A stretch of 64,000 nt of DNA from Scrofimicrobium sp. R131 (GCF_040256745.1 NZ_CP138335.1:1550001-1614000), one strand, 5' to 3'. Counted from the first letter of the stretch, positions 41,701-49,359 are shown. Translations and numbers: made by a program. The notes: generated by a model not told the origin, from the sequence alone.

Positions 41701-41910
41701 GCTCGCCAGGCCTGGCGCTCGCGGGCTGGCGAACGCCTGAAGGAAGGGGCGCGACGTCTGGAAGCGGGCATGCTGGGTCGGGCCGAGCTCTTCGAGCAGG
41801 CCCCCAGCCGCCGCTTCGCTGAGGACGGGACGGACCCGCACGAGGTGGAAGCAGCCATGCTGTTGGATCCGGCCGCCCGCCTGGGTGGCACCGGCTACTA
41901 CGAAGGGTAG
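32713..41910 (+). CDS. fas: Type I fatty acid synthase (FAS-I)
   Basis: Giant 3065-residue multifunctional synthase for de novo fatty acids. Domains in order: acetyltransferase (Ser120 in GHSQG); enoyl reductase (about 370-800, AGMTPTTVDPE and LAGGGQ); hot-dog dehydratase (His1207 in DFNPIHTSHHAA); malonyl/palmitoyl transferase (Ser1415 in GHSLGEY); an Ala/Pro linker (about 1715-1770); ACP with phosphopantetheine Ser1806 in GASARRNQLL; ketoreductase (about 2113 onward, VTGMTPAS); ketosynthase (Cys2714 in GACATAA, His2866 and His2907). No phosphopantetheinyl transferase domain is fused, unlike fungal FAS; acpS follows. All key catalytic residues that can be recognised are intact. Confidence 0.98.
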   Translation: MSHNIPLFKTLGTTEGPAYALLFGGQATPWRAQLDELLEDPHVAESLNSLLESSNQLLAPIAKDLALIGNGRFTLTGPAPDSPTQSMPGILAAQFGALLDLQAAGFDARTQRPVSAQGHSQGVLAAALYEAWQAGDEQLIAQVFALARLLGAATTQAVRTNGSAPADGATPMLSVRGISRRDLEVLLADAPASVTLSLINGPQRFILSGRPADLQRLVAAADEWAARDAQAVKSKLRGGVPFSPKFDYLDVAAPFHSPLLESALEQVLTWARACNLPEVLTETLAGHVLVHPVDWPAQLAEARGDGAHWFLDAGPGDTLARITEANLEGTGLGVVALGTPEGRDRFLTHGFQHPTPVNWRQFAPRLVQLPGGKTVVDTKFSRLTGRSPILLAGMTPTTVDPEIVAAAANAGHWAELAGGGQVTEEIFTKNLKSLREQLHPGQTAQFNAMFLDPYLWNLQFGAQSIVRKARAAGAPLEGVVISAGIPELEEAVKLVRELNADGFPYVAFKPGTVNQIRQALAIAREIPDLPLIIQVEDGHAGGHHSWENLDDLLLTTYAEIRECENVVLCVGGGIGTPERAADYLSGEWALVHDQNLMPVDGVLVGTAAMTVKEARTTDEVKQLLLETDGIPGVPADDQTGGWIAVQQSRGNMTSGLSHLRADIHEIDNAAAACARLIAEVSGHADLIEARRDEIIAALNATSKPFFGDVDQMTYAQWARRFAELSYPWVDITWTDRFLDLLRRIEGRLSEAEHGQIPTLFPDVESVEDPWVALDRLEAAYPQAKEVQVGPTDAVWFVALCQRPKPMPFVPVLDDDILRWWGQDNLWQSQDPRYTADQVRIIPGPVSVAGIDRVNEPVGELLGRFEQACVDRATRAGETPTERVCRLEDAVDPAEQIIAARHIMWNGNLIDNPAHLLPREVLTITRQDGPRKVYDVQVSFDTYWDQTPGGEANHAVRQLTIPLDLSAESASGAVPVVDRDTLPPNMYALLAATAGVGGSTITGDPITALPVMGPSTDSVFGEATWTFTIDENLSALHRSVTAEALPADYQVATWVPDALLGLCWPAIYAALGSALVNDYPVIEGLLSAVHLDHTARLDVDVEELLAHGPTELTVVARTVELLESSSGRVVHVVETLKHGDREIGEFSERFAIRGRIGSDAVPPTVALAAGQAGPMLETPRSPLRRARVIAPADMTPFANVSGDFNPIHTSHHAAVVAGLEAPLVHGMWLSAVAQNLVSAEGPDGEGWPITGWTYNMYGLVNLLDEVDITVERIGRLPGGGLVLEVTCKIDGQVVSRATATTAAPRTAYVYPGQGIQRPGMGLDEIDASPAAREIWERADRTTRDKLGFSIVAVVRDNPTEMKAMTASGEQVWRHPDGILNLTQFTQVALATVAFAQTARLRESGALVEGAYFAGHSLGEYNALSAYGEVFPLETVLEIVFHRGSTMHHLVERDEHGRSNYRMGALRPNQFGVDNDSVVAYVDSVAEESGEFLQIVNFNLADQQYAVAGTIAGLAALEADANRRADAFGGKRAFMYVPGIDVPFHSRVLRSGVPEFREKLMVLLPKEINTERLVGKYIPNLVAQPFELTREFAEAILAEVPSEPIRALLETPGAWEDALSRPDELSHLLLVELLCWQFASPVRWIETQALLFSPRADGGLGVQRCVEIGLASAPTLAGLAAKTLQLPSFAGINSSALNVQRDEAVVTCTDVRALFVAEDEEEADSAPAPAAATPAAAPAASGPANPAPAASAPAPAVSAPAAGSGERPADLKYAASDAIRTLMAYTNKLRADQIESADTTDTLTNGASARRNQLLMDLSAELGLASIDGAADATVTELYASVDRLAHNYRPFGPVLTEAIRDRLRRVFGGAGVKASRVNERVTGAWQLGPGWADAVTAQILLGTREGDSVRGGSLATLPVAASSTAEADELIDQAVQEVARERGITVALPQAGGGGGEVVDSAALNELREQLLGGNGLLAQSAHQLLEALGLEGPALLPELEDDADEKLAQRVLEAVSAELGTGWVDQVRPVFDANRAVLIDDRWASAREDLARLGTSGQLADTASFVGAGSAVAEQARWWAGQVSDPALSERFWQIATQAESTEELPYAGEVALVTGMTPASITGQVVAGLLAGGATVIATASRVDAQRLQFAKQLYREHAAPGAQLWLVPANLSSYRDVDALIDWIGSEQTKVVGPTTTVLKPAQVPSLFFPFAAPRVLGSLADSGESFEAQSRLLLWSVERSIAALARLAGNASGATRVHVVLPGSPNRGVFGGDGAYGETKAAFDAITNRWKVEKIWGDHVTLAHPRIGWVRGTGLMGGNDPLVEAAEAAGIHTYSTEEIADRLLELCGPEARARAAEAPLNVDLTGGLGDDIDLVALKASALATAPEETVADEGQDVLIPALPTPASPALPGFEPELWADGDTKPEDLVVVVGIGEVSTWGSGRTRHQAELGIDPTGEVDLTPAGVLELAWMMGLLKWQDSPKAGWYNTDGQLVPENEIFDLYRDEVVARSGVRSFIDDAAIEQLGTLEEASVYLNQDLTFTVPDRETAESYLVEDPRLTKIAPAADGEWEVTRLAGAQARLPRRATLTRTVGGQLPTGFDPARWGIPASMIESMDRMTAWNLVTAVDAFLSSGFTPAELLQAVHPAEVASTQGTGFGGMTSMRKLFVDRFLGEDYPSDVLQETLPNVVAAHVMQSYVGGYGAMIHPVGACATAAVSIEEGVDKIATGKASFVVAGAIDDMAVESIVGFGSMNATANSEKMAAKGINERFYSRANDRRRDGFIEAQGGGTVLLARGDVAEAMGLPVLGVVGYAQSFADGIHTSIPAPGIGALAAGRGGLESRLARGLARLGVQPNDIQVVSKHDTSTNANDPNESDLHTRLARALERTPGNPLFVISQKTLTGHAKGGAAVFQVAGLCQLFADGTVPANASLDCVDEALAKEPWLVWLRRPLQLNTVKAALVTSLGFGHVSSLVAMVHPGAFEAAVARRGGEEARQAWRSRAGERLKEGARRLEAGMLGRAELFEQAPSRRFAEDGTDPHEVEAAMLLDPAARLGGTGYYEG

Positions 41911-41915
41911 GGTTG

Positions 41916-42335
41916 ATGACCGTAATTGGGATTGGTACCGACATCGTCGACATTCCCACGTTTGTCGAACAACTGGGGCTGCCCGGTTCCCGCTTAGCGC
42001 AGGCTTTCACAGCCCGCGAGCGGCGCCGGGCGGCCACCCGAGCCGAGGAAAACGGCTCCGGGACCGGCCAGCACCTGGCGGCTGTCTGGGCGCTCAAAGA
42101 AGCTTTCATCAAGGCGTGGTCGGGGGCCCTGTTCGGTTCCCAACCACCCCTGGGCCGCGACGCCGTCAAGTGGACGGAGATCGAAATCCGCCACGACGGC
42201 TGGGGGCGACCCCAGGTGGAGTTGCACGGGGAGGTAGCCGGGGCGGTCTCCGCCAGCGTGGGGAGTCCCACCGTGCTGGCCTCCGCCTCCCACGATGGAG
42301 ACGTGGCCTGCGCCCTGGTGGTGCTGGACAAGTAG
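41916..42335 (+). CDS. acpS: Holo-[acyl-carrier-protein] synthase
   Basis: Transfers phosphopantetheine from CoA to the ACP serine of the FAS-I encoded directly upstream. The 139-residue AcpS-type enzyme has IGIGTDIVDI with the Mg-binding Asp, and WALKEAFIKAW with the catalytic Glu/Lys. The ATG at 41916 is 6 nt after the fas stop, so the two are almost certainly co-translated. Confidence 0.95.
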   Translation: MTVIGIGTDIVDIPTFVEQLGLPGSRLAQAFTARERRRAATRAEENGSGTGQHLAAVWALKEAFIKAWSGALFGSQPPLGRDAVKWTEIEIRHDGWGRPQVELHGEVAGAVSASVGSPTVLASASHDGDVACALVVLDK

Positions 42336-42345
42336 TTTGACCCAG

Positions 42346-42376
42346 AGCCCGCTCGGTGTTTAGCGCCGGGCGGGCT
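42346..42376 (+). terminator. Terminator of the birA-acc-fas-acpS operon
   Basis: AGCCCGC (42346-42352) and GCGGGCT (42370-42376) form a stem with a 17-nt loop, followed by TTGGCTTT. It lies 11 nt after the acpS stop and before the convergent ssb gene. Confidence 0.55.
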
Positions 42377-42428
42377 TTGGCTTTGCCCGATCAGGTCGGC
42401 CCAAGCCGCAATCTGGAAAGCAACCCCG

Positions 42429-42923
42429 CTAGAACGGCACGGTCCCGGACTCATAGCCCTCAGCCTCTTCCGTCCCGGTGTCTTCCGCCGAGCTTTCCGG
42501 CTCCACTGCCGCGCCCTGCTCCCCTGCCTCCTCCGCCTCGGAGGGGCGCTCCGGCTCGGTCCGGATTAGCTTGGCGTAAGAGCTAACCCCCCGGCGCAGG
42601 TCGTGACCGACGGTAAACGCATGAATCTGCAGTTCAGTGGCCAGGCTGCCGTCCTTGGCCATCCACCCGCGGGCCACATACTTTCCGACCAGCACCACCG
42701 GGTGGCCTTTTCGCAGCGAATTGTTGACGTTGAGGGCCAGGTCCCCGAAAGCCTTCACCGTGTACCAGGTGCCCTCCGCCTCGACCCAGCTGCCCCGGTC
42801 ATCGAAACGCCCCTTGGGGGTGACCATCCGAAATTGTGCCATCGGCACCCGGTCGTCCCCCTCCGCGTAGAGGGTGACGTCCGTGCCCAGCCAGCCGGTC
42901 AGGGTAATGCGATTGTTCTCCAT
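42429..42923 (-). CDS. ssb: Single-stranded DNA-binding protein
   Basis: 164-residue SSB: MENNRITLTGWLGTDVTLY, the ssDNA-binding aromatic segment TWYTVKAFGDLALNV and GKYVARGW form the OB fold. The tail is Glu/Ser/Ala-rich and ends SGTVPF, a variant of the DDDIPF interaction peptide. It lies downstream of orn on the same strand, 114 bp away. A second, shorter SSB is at 16534-16935. Confidence 0.88.
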   Translation of the reverse strand: MENNRITLTGWLGTDVTLYAEGDDRVPMAQFRMVTPKGRFDDRGSWVEAEGTWYTVKAFGDLALNVNNSLRKGHPVVLVGKYVARGWMAKDGSLATELQIHAFTVGHDLRRGVSSYAKLIRTEPERPSEAEEAGEQGAAVEPESSAEDTGTEEAEGYESGTVPF

Positions 42924-43037
42924 GGTGCGTCCTTTCGAGCGGGGTTTACCCTCTCAGAATTGACGACCACCGGCTCCGCGTCACCACCTGGGCCGGTCAA
43001 CGGTGGAAAACTCCCCCAGCTAGCGTCTGGGGATAAC

Positions 43038-43679
43038 TCAGTGAGCCGCCGGCTCCTCGTCCACCCGGGGCAGGTCCGCCACCGACTCGGCGATGCGAAC
43101 GTAGGCGCCGGAGCGAGGATCCAACTGGGCCGGGAACAGCGCCCGGCGATAGTATTCCAGCTCCTGAATCGACTCTTTGATGTCGGCCAGCGCCCGATGA
43201 TCCCCATCCTTCTTCGGAGCGCAGGCATAGACCCGGGGGTACCAGCGCTTGGCCAGCTCCTTGATGGTGGAAACGTCGATGATCCGGTAGTGCAGGTGCT
43301 CCACCACCCGCGGCATGTAGGCACTGAGGAAGATCCGGTCCTGCCCGACCGAGTTGCCGGCCAGCTGAGCTGTCCGCGGCTCCGGCACGTAGCGGCGAAT
43401 GTAGTCCAGAACCTGGGTTTCAGCTTCGGACAACTCCAATCCCTGCGCGAACTCGTCAATCAGGCCGGACTTGGTGTGCATCTCCCGGACGAAATCGTCC
43501 ATCTGGTTGAGCGCGCCCTCGCTGGGTCGAATCACCAGGTCCAGACCGGGGCCAACCACCTTCAGGTGCGCGTTGGTAATTAGGACGGCCACCTCGACCA
43601 GTTCGTCGTGGGTCGGATCCAAACCGGTCATCTCGCAGTCGATCCATACCAACGGGCTCTTCAAAACTGTCTCACTCAC
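43038..43679 (-). CDS. orn: Oligoribonuclease
   Basis: 3'-5' exonuclease of the DEDDh family that removes di- to pentanucleotides, including pGpG. The 213-residue product starts VSETVLKSPLVWIDCEMTGLD, with motif I acidic residues. It continues with QLAGNSVGQDRIFL and DHRALADIKES, which carries the His/Asp of motif III. The GTG at 43679 follows AGAGG; the upstream ATG at 43745 has no site. It is divergent from ilvA. Confidence 0.96.
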   Translation of the reverse strand: MSETVLKSPLVWIDCEMTGLDPTHDELVEVAVLITNAHLKVVGPGLDLVIRPSEGALNQMDDFVREMHTKSGLIDEFAQGLELSEAETQVLDYIRRYVPEPRTAQLAGNSVGQDRIFLSAYMPRVVEHLHYRIIDVSTIKELAKRWYPRVYACAPKKDGDHRALADIKESIQELEYYRRALFPAQLDPRSGAYVRIAESVADLPRVDEEPAAH

Positions 43680-43774
43680 AAATGCCTCTTTCTGTTGGCT
43701 CCAGTTTACGCGGACACCTTCCACGCAGCGGAAACATACAGCCACCCCGAAGCGATCCTCGTTACACTAAAAAA

Positions 43775-45055
43775 GTGCTAGCCCCAACTAATCCCCTGCC
43801 CCTGAATGCAGCTGACGTCACCCGAGCCGAAGCTAATTTGCGCCCGGTGACGCGCCTAACCCCAATTGAGCACTCCGTCCGCCTCAGCGAAGTGGCCGGG
43901 GTCCCGATCCTACTCAAACGCGAGGACCTGCAGGTGTGCCGCTCCTTCAAAGTGCGGGGGGCCTACAACCGAATTTCCCAGTTGGACCCGTCCGAGCGCG
44001 AAGTCGGGGTGGTCTGTGCCTCGGCGGGCAACCACGCCCAGGGCGTCGCCTTCGCCTGCCAATCGCTGCAGATCCACGGCACCATCTACCTGCCGGTCTC
44101 CACCCCGCGTCAGAAGCGGGATCGGATTCGGGCCCTAGGCGGCCAGTGGGTGGAACTGGACTTCGTGGACGGCGCTTTTGACCACGCTCAGCAGGTGGCA
44201 CTGGCCCACGCTGAGCAGAGCGGGCGCACCTACATTCACCCCTATGACGATCCGGCGGTGATGGCCGGGCAGGGCACGGTGGCGATTGAGCTGTTCCGTC
44301 AGTTGGAGGGCGGAGTTGAGACGGTCCTGGTCCCGGTCGGCGGAGGCGGCCTGATCGCGGGGATGGCCGCGTGGCTGAAGGAAGCCCGGCCCTCAATTCG
44401 GATTGTCGGGGTGGAGCCGGCGGGGGCAGCCTCGGCTCGGGCCGCCCTGGACCACGGCTCCCCGAAGACGCTGGCGGGGATCGACTCGTTTGTCGACGGC
44501 ACCGCGGTCGGGCGCACCGGAGACCGGACATTCGAGGTGGTGCGCGCCTTGGTGGACGACGTGGTAGTGGTGGACGAAGGAGCCGTCTGCACCGAGATGC
44601 TGAGCCTCTACCATCAGGACGGGATCATTGCCGAGCCAGCCGGAGCCCTGGCCACGGCTGCGGTCTGTGCGGCGGCCGCCGGTCGGATCGGTGACCTGGG
44701 GCTGAGCGGCCCCACCGTGGCCATCATCAGCGGGGGAAACAACGACCTATCCCGCTATGCCGAAGTGATGGAGCGCTCCATGCATTACGAGGGGCTGCGC
44801 CACTACTTCCTGGTCACCTTCCCCCAGCAGCCGGGGGCGCTGCGGCACTTCCTGGACCTGGTGCTGGGGCCAGAAGACGACATTGTCCACTTCGAGTACA
44901 CGAAGAAGAACAACCGGGATCTGGGCCCGGCACTGGTTGGGATTGACCTGGCCCGCCCGGAGGACCTGGGCAGTTTGCTGGCCCGGATGGAGGCTTCGCC
45001 CCTGCACATTGAGCAGATTCCCACCGATTCGGACCTGCTGCGCCTCCTGATTTAG
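43775..45055 (+). CDS. ilvA: Threonine dehydratase (IlvA type)
   Basis: PLP enzyme that deaminates threonine to 2-oxobutyrate for isoleucine synthesis. The 426-residue product has the PLP lysine in CRSFKVRGAYN, SAGNHAQGVA, the phosphate loop VPVGGGGLIAG and ISGGNND. A single C-terminal ACT-like domain follows (about 335-426), as in the shorter allosteric forms. The GTG at 43775 is 6 nt after a TACACT -10 box (43763-43768), which implies a leaderless transcript. An ATG at 43682 would overlap the orn start. The stop overlaps the convergent RCC1 gene. Confidence 0.94.
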   Translation: MLAPTNPLPLNAADVTRAEANLRPVTRLTPIEHSVRLSEVAGVPILLKREDLQVCRSFKVRGAYNRISQLDPSEREVGVVCASAGNHAQGVAFACQSLQIHGTIYLPVSTPRQKRDRIRALGGQWVELDFVDGAFDHAQQVALAHAEQSGRTYIHPYDDPAVMAGQGTVAIELFRQLEGGVETVLVPVGGGGLIAGMAAWLKEARPSIRIVGVEPAGAASARAALDHGSPKTLAGIDSFVDGTAVGRTGDRTFEVVRALVDDVVVVDEGAVCTEMLSLYHQDGIIAEPAGALATAAVCAAAAGRIGDLGLSGPTVAIISGGNNDLSRYAEVMERSMHYEGLRHYFLVTFPQQPGALRHFLDLVLGPEDDIVHFEYTKKNNRDLGPALVGIDLARPEDLGSLLARMEASPLHIEQIPTDSDLLRLLI

Positions 45056-46983
45056 CCCCGCCGGGCGCGAACCGCCGCGATCAACCCGCCCGCTAGTGCT
45101 ATCGAAGCCAGCCCCACCGCCCACAGGAGGGACGAGCCGTCCAGCCCCGTTTCGGCCAGCGGGTCAGTTAACCCGGGGATGGGCGAGTCGGTCGCCCCGC
45201 CCTCGCCGGTTCCGTCCTCACCTTCTTCGTCCTCGCTGGCAACCGGCTCGGTCACCGTCAGCTCGGCCGGCGAGCTGGTGGCCACACCCTGACTGTTGGT
45301 TGCGATTGCCCGGTACCAGGTGCCGCTATCAGCCAGGCCGACCGAGCCGATGGTCACCGAGAGGCCGTCCTCGGAGATGCCGCCCGTGACGGTGTGCCAA
45401 CTGCCCCCACGATCAGCAGAACTTTCCCAGGTGACTGCCGGGGCCGGCTCGCCCGTGACCGAAACGGTGAACTCTGCCGACTCCCCCACGAGCACCGTGT
45501 GCGACTCGGGATCGGTGACCGTGGGAGCAGACACCGGATAGTAGGTGAACCCGTCTGGATGAATGACCGGCGGCTGCTCCACTCCGTTGAAGGTCCATGA
45601 GACTTCCACGTCGACCGGGCCCGCCGCGTGGGCCGGGGTCACCACACTCCAGGTGCCGTCTCCGTTGTTCGCGGGCGCGGTACTGTTCGGGTCCATGGGT
45701 GCCTGTCCGGCCACCCCGTCGAAGGCGATCGAAGTAACGAGCACTTCAGCGGCGACTGGCACCGGGGTGGATTGGTTGACACCGCTTCCATCTCCCAGAA
45801 GTCCGAGCTCGTTCAGGCCCCAGGAGTAGGCTCGGCCGATATCTGCCAAGGCCAACGCATGATAGTGGCCCGCATAGATAGCAGAAAGAGACACCCCCTC
45901 TGGCACCGCCACCTCAACCGGACAAAACTGATCTGTGCCTGACCCATCCCCCAGCTGCCCAAGCCCGTTGTTGCCCCAAGCCCAGACTCGGCCATCATCA
46001 CTGAGCGCCAGGGAGAAGTCGTAGCCGGCGGAAATGTCGGTAAAGGCTACGCCCTCTGGTGCCACTACCTCAACCGGGGCACGTTGGGTGATCGTCGAGC
46101 CGACCCCCAGCTGACCGGAGTCATTTAGACCCCAAGCCCAAATCCGGCCATCATCACTGAGCGCCAAGGAAAAGTGACCACCGGCAGCTGAGATCCGGTC
46201 AATGCTCACATCTTCCGGGAGTGCAACCTCGACCGGCTCCGTCTGGTTCATGCCGGACCCATCTCCCAACTGCCCGTACTCGTTATAGCCCCAAGCCCAG
46301 ACGCGACCATCAGCTCCCAGCGCCAGGGAGTGCCGCAAACCACCCGAGATGTCGGTGACGGCCTGGCCGTTGGGAATGCTCACCGATACCGGGAAGGGGC
46401 GATCTTTAGTCGATCCGTCTCCCAACTGCCCATAGTAGTTGTGCCCCCACGCATAGACCTGTCCGTTCTCTTCCAAACCAAGTGAGTGATCAAATCCGGC
46501 GGCGATCCTAACCAAAGAGACGTCGGTGGGCAGAGACACTTCCTGCGCTGTCCCAATCCAGATGGCGCCCTCATAGTCCGCCAGTCCCAGTTGCCCATAC
46601 CAGTTGTCACCCCACGAGTACGCTTTGCCATTGTCGCCGAGTGCCAACGCGTGTCTCCCTCCGGCAGCAATGCTGGTGAAGGTCACGGCTTCCGGGAGTA
46701 TGACCCGAACGGGGACCCTTTGGTAGACCTGCGAGTTGTCTCCAAGTTGCCCACTGTCGTTAAATCCCCAAGCGTAGGTATTTCCGTTGTCCCCTAATGC
46801 CAAGTTGAAGGTACCCCCCGCAAAGACCTGGCGAAACGTGACGCCAGCGGGCTCTGGCACCATGACGGTGGTGCCGCCGACGGTGGGCCCCCGATCCGGT
46901 CCGGGTGTGGCGGAAGCGGTACCAACCAAGATCATGGCGCTGACAACTGCCGTGGTTAGGAAGGTTCGGTTTGCTTTCGGCAT
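45052..46983 (-). CDS. RCC1-propeller surface protein, one Ig-like domain, LAETG anchor
   Basis: Secreted, probably wall-anchored protein of 643 aa. Residues 1-27 are a signal peptide. RGPTVGGTTVMV resembles the first strand of an IPT/TIG domain. Seven RCC1 repeats follow, each with an A/SWG-N-GQLGD core: one full propeller. VTSIAFDGVAGQ...VVTPAHAAGPVDVEVSW looks like the second half of the TIG domain. One Ig-like domain follows (APTVTDPESHTVLVGESAEF). The C-terminus is LAETG, a hydrophobic helix and RARRG, a class-E-type sorting signal. SD AGGAAA precedes ATG 46983. It lacks the promoter element shared by three paralogues. Function unknown; adhesion or ligand binding is a guess. Confidence 0.85.
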   Translation of the reverse strand: MPKANRTFLTTAVVSAMILVGTASATPGPDRGPTVGGTTVMVPEPAGVTFRQVFAGGTFNLALGDNGNTYAWGFNDSGQLGDNSQVYQRVPVRVILPEAVTFTSIAAGGRHALALGDNGKAYSWGDNWYGQLGLADYEGAIWIGTAQEVSLPTDVSLVRIAAGFDHSLGLEENGQVYAWGHNYYGQLGDGSTKDRPFPVSVSIPNGQAVTDISGGLRHSLALGADGRVWAWGYNEYGQLGDGSGMNQTEPVEVALPEDVSIDRISAAGGHFSLALSDDGRIWAWGLNDSGQLGVGSTITQRAPVEVVAPEGVAFTDISAGYDFSLALSDDGRVWAWGNNGLGQLGDGSGTDQFCPVEVAVPEGVSLSAIYAGHYHALALADIGRAYSWGLNELGLLGDGSGVNQSTPVPVAAEVLVTSIAFDGVAGQAPMDPNSTAPANNGDGTWSVVTPAHAAGPVDVEVSWTFNGVEQPPVIHPDGFTYYPVSAPTVTDPESHTVLVGESAEFTVSVTGEPAPAVTWESSADRGGSWHTVTGGISEDGLSVTIGSVGLADSGTWYRAIATNSQGVATSSPAELTVTEPVASEDEEGEDGTGEGGATDSPIPGLTDPLAETGLDGSSLLWAVGLASIALAGGLIAAVRARRG

Positions 46984-47094
46984 CAAAATAGGTTTCCTTT
47001 GTTCGGAGAATTTACGGTTGGCGACCCCATGCCTGAGGTTGGAAAAGTCATTTTTCAGATACCCGGCCGGAAGGGCAACTGGCCTTAAACGCAG

Positions 47095-47140
47095 CTATGC
47101 CTCCTCCCCCAGCCAAAACAGCCAGGGAGAGGAGGCATAG
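47095..47140 (-). terminator. Terminator after the second RCC1 gene
   Basis: Perfect 12-bp arms CTATGCCTCCTC (47095-47106) and GAGGAGGCATAG (47129-47140), with further pairing inside. It is placed 15 bp beyond the stop of the gene at 47155 and separates it from the first RCC1 gene. Confidence 0.7.
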
Positions 47141-47154
47141 GTCCGGGACACAGT

Positions 47155-49359
47155 TTAGGTGGTAATTCGGCGTCGAATGATCTGGTTACCCGCGATCAGT
47201 CCGCCGCCAAGGAGGACAGCCGTCACTGCGGCAACCCAGAACAGTGGAGATGTGGCCAGGCCCGTTACTGCCAGTTCCTTGGTCACCTCATCCTCCTTGT
47301 CCTCCGGGTCGCCACCACCGTTGCCGTCAGCAGCAGTCACCGTCAGAGTCGCAGGAAGACTGATCGCAGAACCTTCACTGTTGGTAGCGGTCGCCCGGTA
47401 CTGGGTCCCACTATCAGCCAGCGTCACTGCAGCCAAAGACAGGGTCAGACCATCACCAGAAACACCATCAGTCACCGGCACCCAAGTAACACCGTTGTCG
47501 GTCGAGGACTCCCACGTCACCGTCGGGGTTGGCTCGCCAGTGGTGGTCACCGAAAATGTCGCGGACTGCCCTGCAGTCACCGCCTGATCAACAGGACCGG
47601 CAATTGTCGGAGCGACTGGCGCCCGGCTGACAACCAAGGTGGCGGGTGCACTGGTTGCTGCACCCTCGCTATTAGTCGCTATCGCTCGGTATTGGGTGCC
47701 ATTATTCGCCAGGGAGACGGACCCCAGCGACAGAGTCAGACCATCTTCCGAGACTCCCGCAGTCACAGGCACCCAAGAAACACCATCATCGGTTGAGGAT
47801 TCCCACGTCACCGTTGGGGTTGGCTCACCAGTGGCGGTTACGGTGAAGTTTGCGGGTTCCCCCTCAAGCACAGTTTGATCTGATGGGTCAGTGATCGTCG
47901 GCGCGCTCTGGGCGTAAAACTCAAAAGCGCCTGGGTAAACGATCGGGCTCTGTTCAATCCCATTGAGAGTCCAGGAGACCTCCACGTCGACCACCCCCGC
48001 CTCGTGTGCCGGGGTAACAATACTGACGGTCCCATCACCATTGTCGTCCGGGATAGTCCCCCCAATATCCCCTGGAGTGGTTCCAGCAACCCCACCAAAA
48101 GCTACCCCGGTTACCGCGACATCAGACGTGGCTACCGGTGCCGGTAAGGTCCGGTACTCCTCATAGGTCCCACTCCCCAGCTGCCTGAAGCTGTTATCGC
48201 CCCAGGAATAGGCGTTGCCATCATCTCCCAGTGCGACGACGTGGCTATTACCAAGTGAGATGTCAGTGAAGGTAATGCCGGTGGGTACACCCACTTCCAC
48301 AGGAGAAGATTGATAGTCCGTTGACCCATCCCCTAACTGCCCGCCGGTGTTTGCGCCCCAGGCGTAAGCTTTTCCATTTTCTCCAAGAGCTACGCTGGAG
48401 GTGTACCCCGCAGCCAAATTGCTGATTTTGATCCCACTAAGGGCGGGGATAGCCACCGGACTGTGCTGATCGTCGTACGATCCAAGACCTAGTTGTCCGA
48501 ATATGTTCCTCCCCCAAGTGTAGGCTTCGCCATTATCTGCCAAAGCAACAGAATGCTGGAGGCCAGCGGAGATAACAGCAAAAGAGATGCCTCCGGGCGC
48601 TACCACCTCCACGGGAGTATTCTCTACAGCCGTCGACCCCGTACCTAGCTGCCCAAAACTGTTCTCTCCCCAAGCTAGAATCCTGCCGTCACTCGTGAGT
48701 GCAAGCGAAAAGACAACTCCGGCAGAGACTTGGGTAAAGGTAACTCCCTCCGGCGCAGCCACCTCCACAGGTGTGGCCCGCGACGTGTAAGTCCCATCAC
48801 CCAACTCCCCAGACACATTGCTGCCCCACGCATAAATCCTGCCGTCATCTCCTATCGCCAAGGAGTGTTCCCGTCCCGCACTGATACTGACAAAGCTAAC
48901 TCCTGCTGGTGAAGCCACCTTTACTGGCAGATACTGGTCTATCCCCGATCCATCACCTAGTTGACCGTCCAGATTCAAACCCCATGCGTAGACAGATCCA
49001 TCACTTCCCAGGGCCAATGAATGCTCACCTCCGGCAGAAACGGCAACCGCCGAAACGGCCTCAGGGAGGGAAACCTCCACGGGAGTCGACTGGTTGTCGG
49101 TATTCCCATCCCCAAGTTGGCCATTGATACCATGGCCCCATCCGTAAGCTCTGCCATCCTGCCCAATTGCCAAGGTGTGCCCATATCCTGCGGAGATGCT
49201 CTGAAAGGCAACGTCGGGAACCTCAACCGTCACCGTGGTACCGCCTGTTTCCGGACCCCGATCTGGTGCGGGCACACCATAGGCACCCGCTGCTCCAGCG
49301 ATTAGGGATATCCCAGCAACCACACCCACGGTCCTTGCGAGCTTAGCCTTCCGTCTCAC
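47155..49359 (-). CDS. RCC1-propeller surface protein, two Ig-like domains, LAVTG anchor
   Basis: 734-residue paralogue with the same plan: signal peptide (RRKAKLARTVGVVAGISLIAG), PDRGPETGGTTVTV as TIG-like first strand, seven RCC1 repeats, VTGVAFGGVAGT...VTPAHEAGVVDVEVSW as TIG-like second half, and two Ig-like domains (APTITDPSDQTV and APTIAGPVDQAV). The C-terminus is ELAVTG plus a membrane helix and RRRITT. The GTG at 49359 follows GGAGGAACTGCT; a longer frame to 49392 is less likely. The conserved promoter-like element at 49409-49437 lies 50 nt upstream. Confidence 0.85.
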   Translation of the reverse strand: MRRKAKLARTVGVVAGISLIAGAAGAYGVPAPDRGPETGGTTVTVEVPDVAFQSISAGYGHTLAIGQDGRAYGWGHGINGQLGDGNTDNQSTPVEVSLPEAVSAVAVSAGGEHSLALGSDGSVYAWGLNLDGQLGDGSGIDQYLPVKVASPAGVSFVSISAGREHSLAIGDDGRIYAWGSNVSGELGDGTYTSRATPVEVAAPEGVTFTQVSAGVVFSLALTSDGRILAWGENSFGQLGTGSTAVENTPVEVVAPGGISFAVISAGLQHSVALADNGEAYTWGRNIFGQLGLGSYDDQHSPVAIPALSGIKISNLAAGYTSSVALGENGKAYAWGANTGGQLGDGSTDYQSSPVEVGVPTGITFTDISLGNSHVVALGDDGNAYSWGDNSFRQLGSGTYEEYRTLPAPVATSDVAVTGVAFGGVAGTTPGDIGGTIPDDNGDGTVSIVTPAHEAGVVDVEVSWTLNGIEQSPIVYPGAFEFYAQSAPTITDPSDQTVLEGEPANFTVTATGEPTPTVTWESSTDDGVSWVPVTAGVSEDGLTLSLGSVSLANNGTQYRAIATNSEGAATSAPATLVVSRAPVAPTIAGPVDQAVTAGQSATFSVTTTGEPTPTVTWESSTDNGVTWVPVTDGVSGDGLTLSLAAVTLADSGTQYRATATNSEGSAISLPATLTVTAADGNGGGDPEDKEDEVTKELAVTGLATSPLFWVAAVTAVLLGGGLIAGNQIIRRRITT

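Noticed and set aside
39013..41841. 942-codon minus-strand open frame opposite fas
   Set aside because: It lies wholly inside the ketoreductase/ketosynthase part of FAS-I and shows shadow composition (His/Gly/Arg/Gln-rich) without domains.
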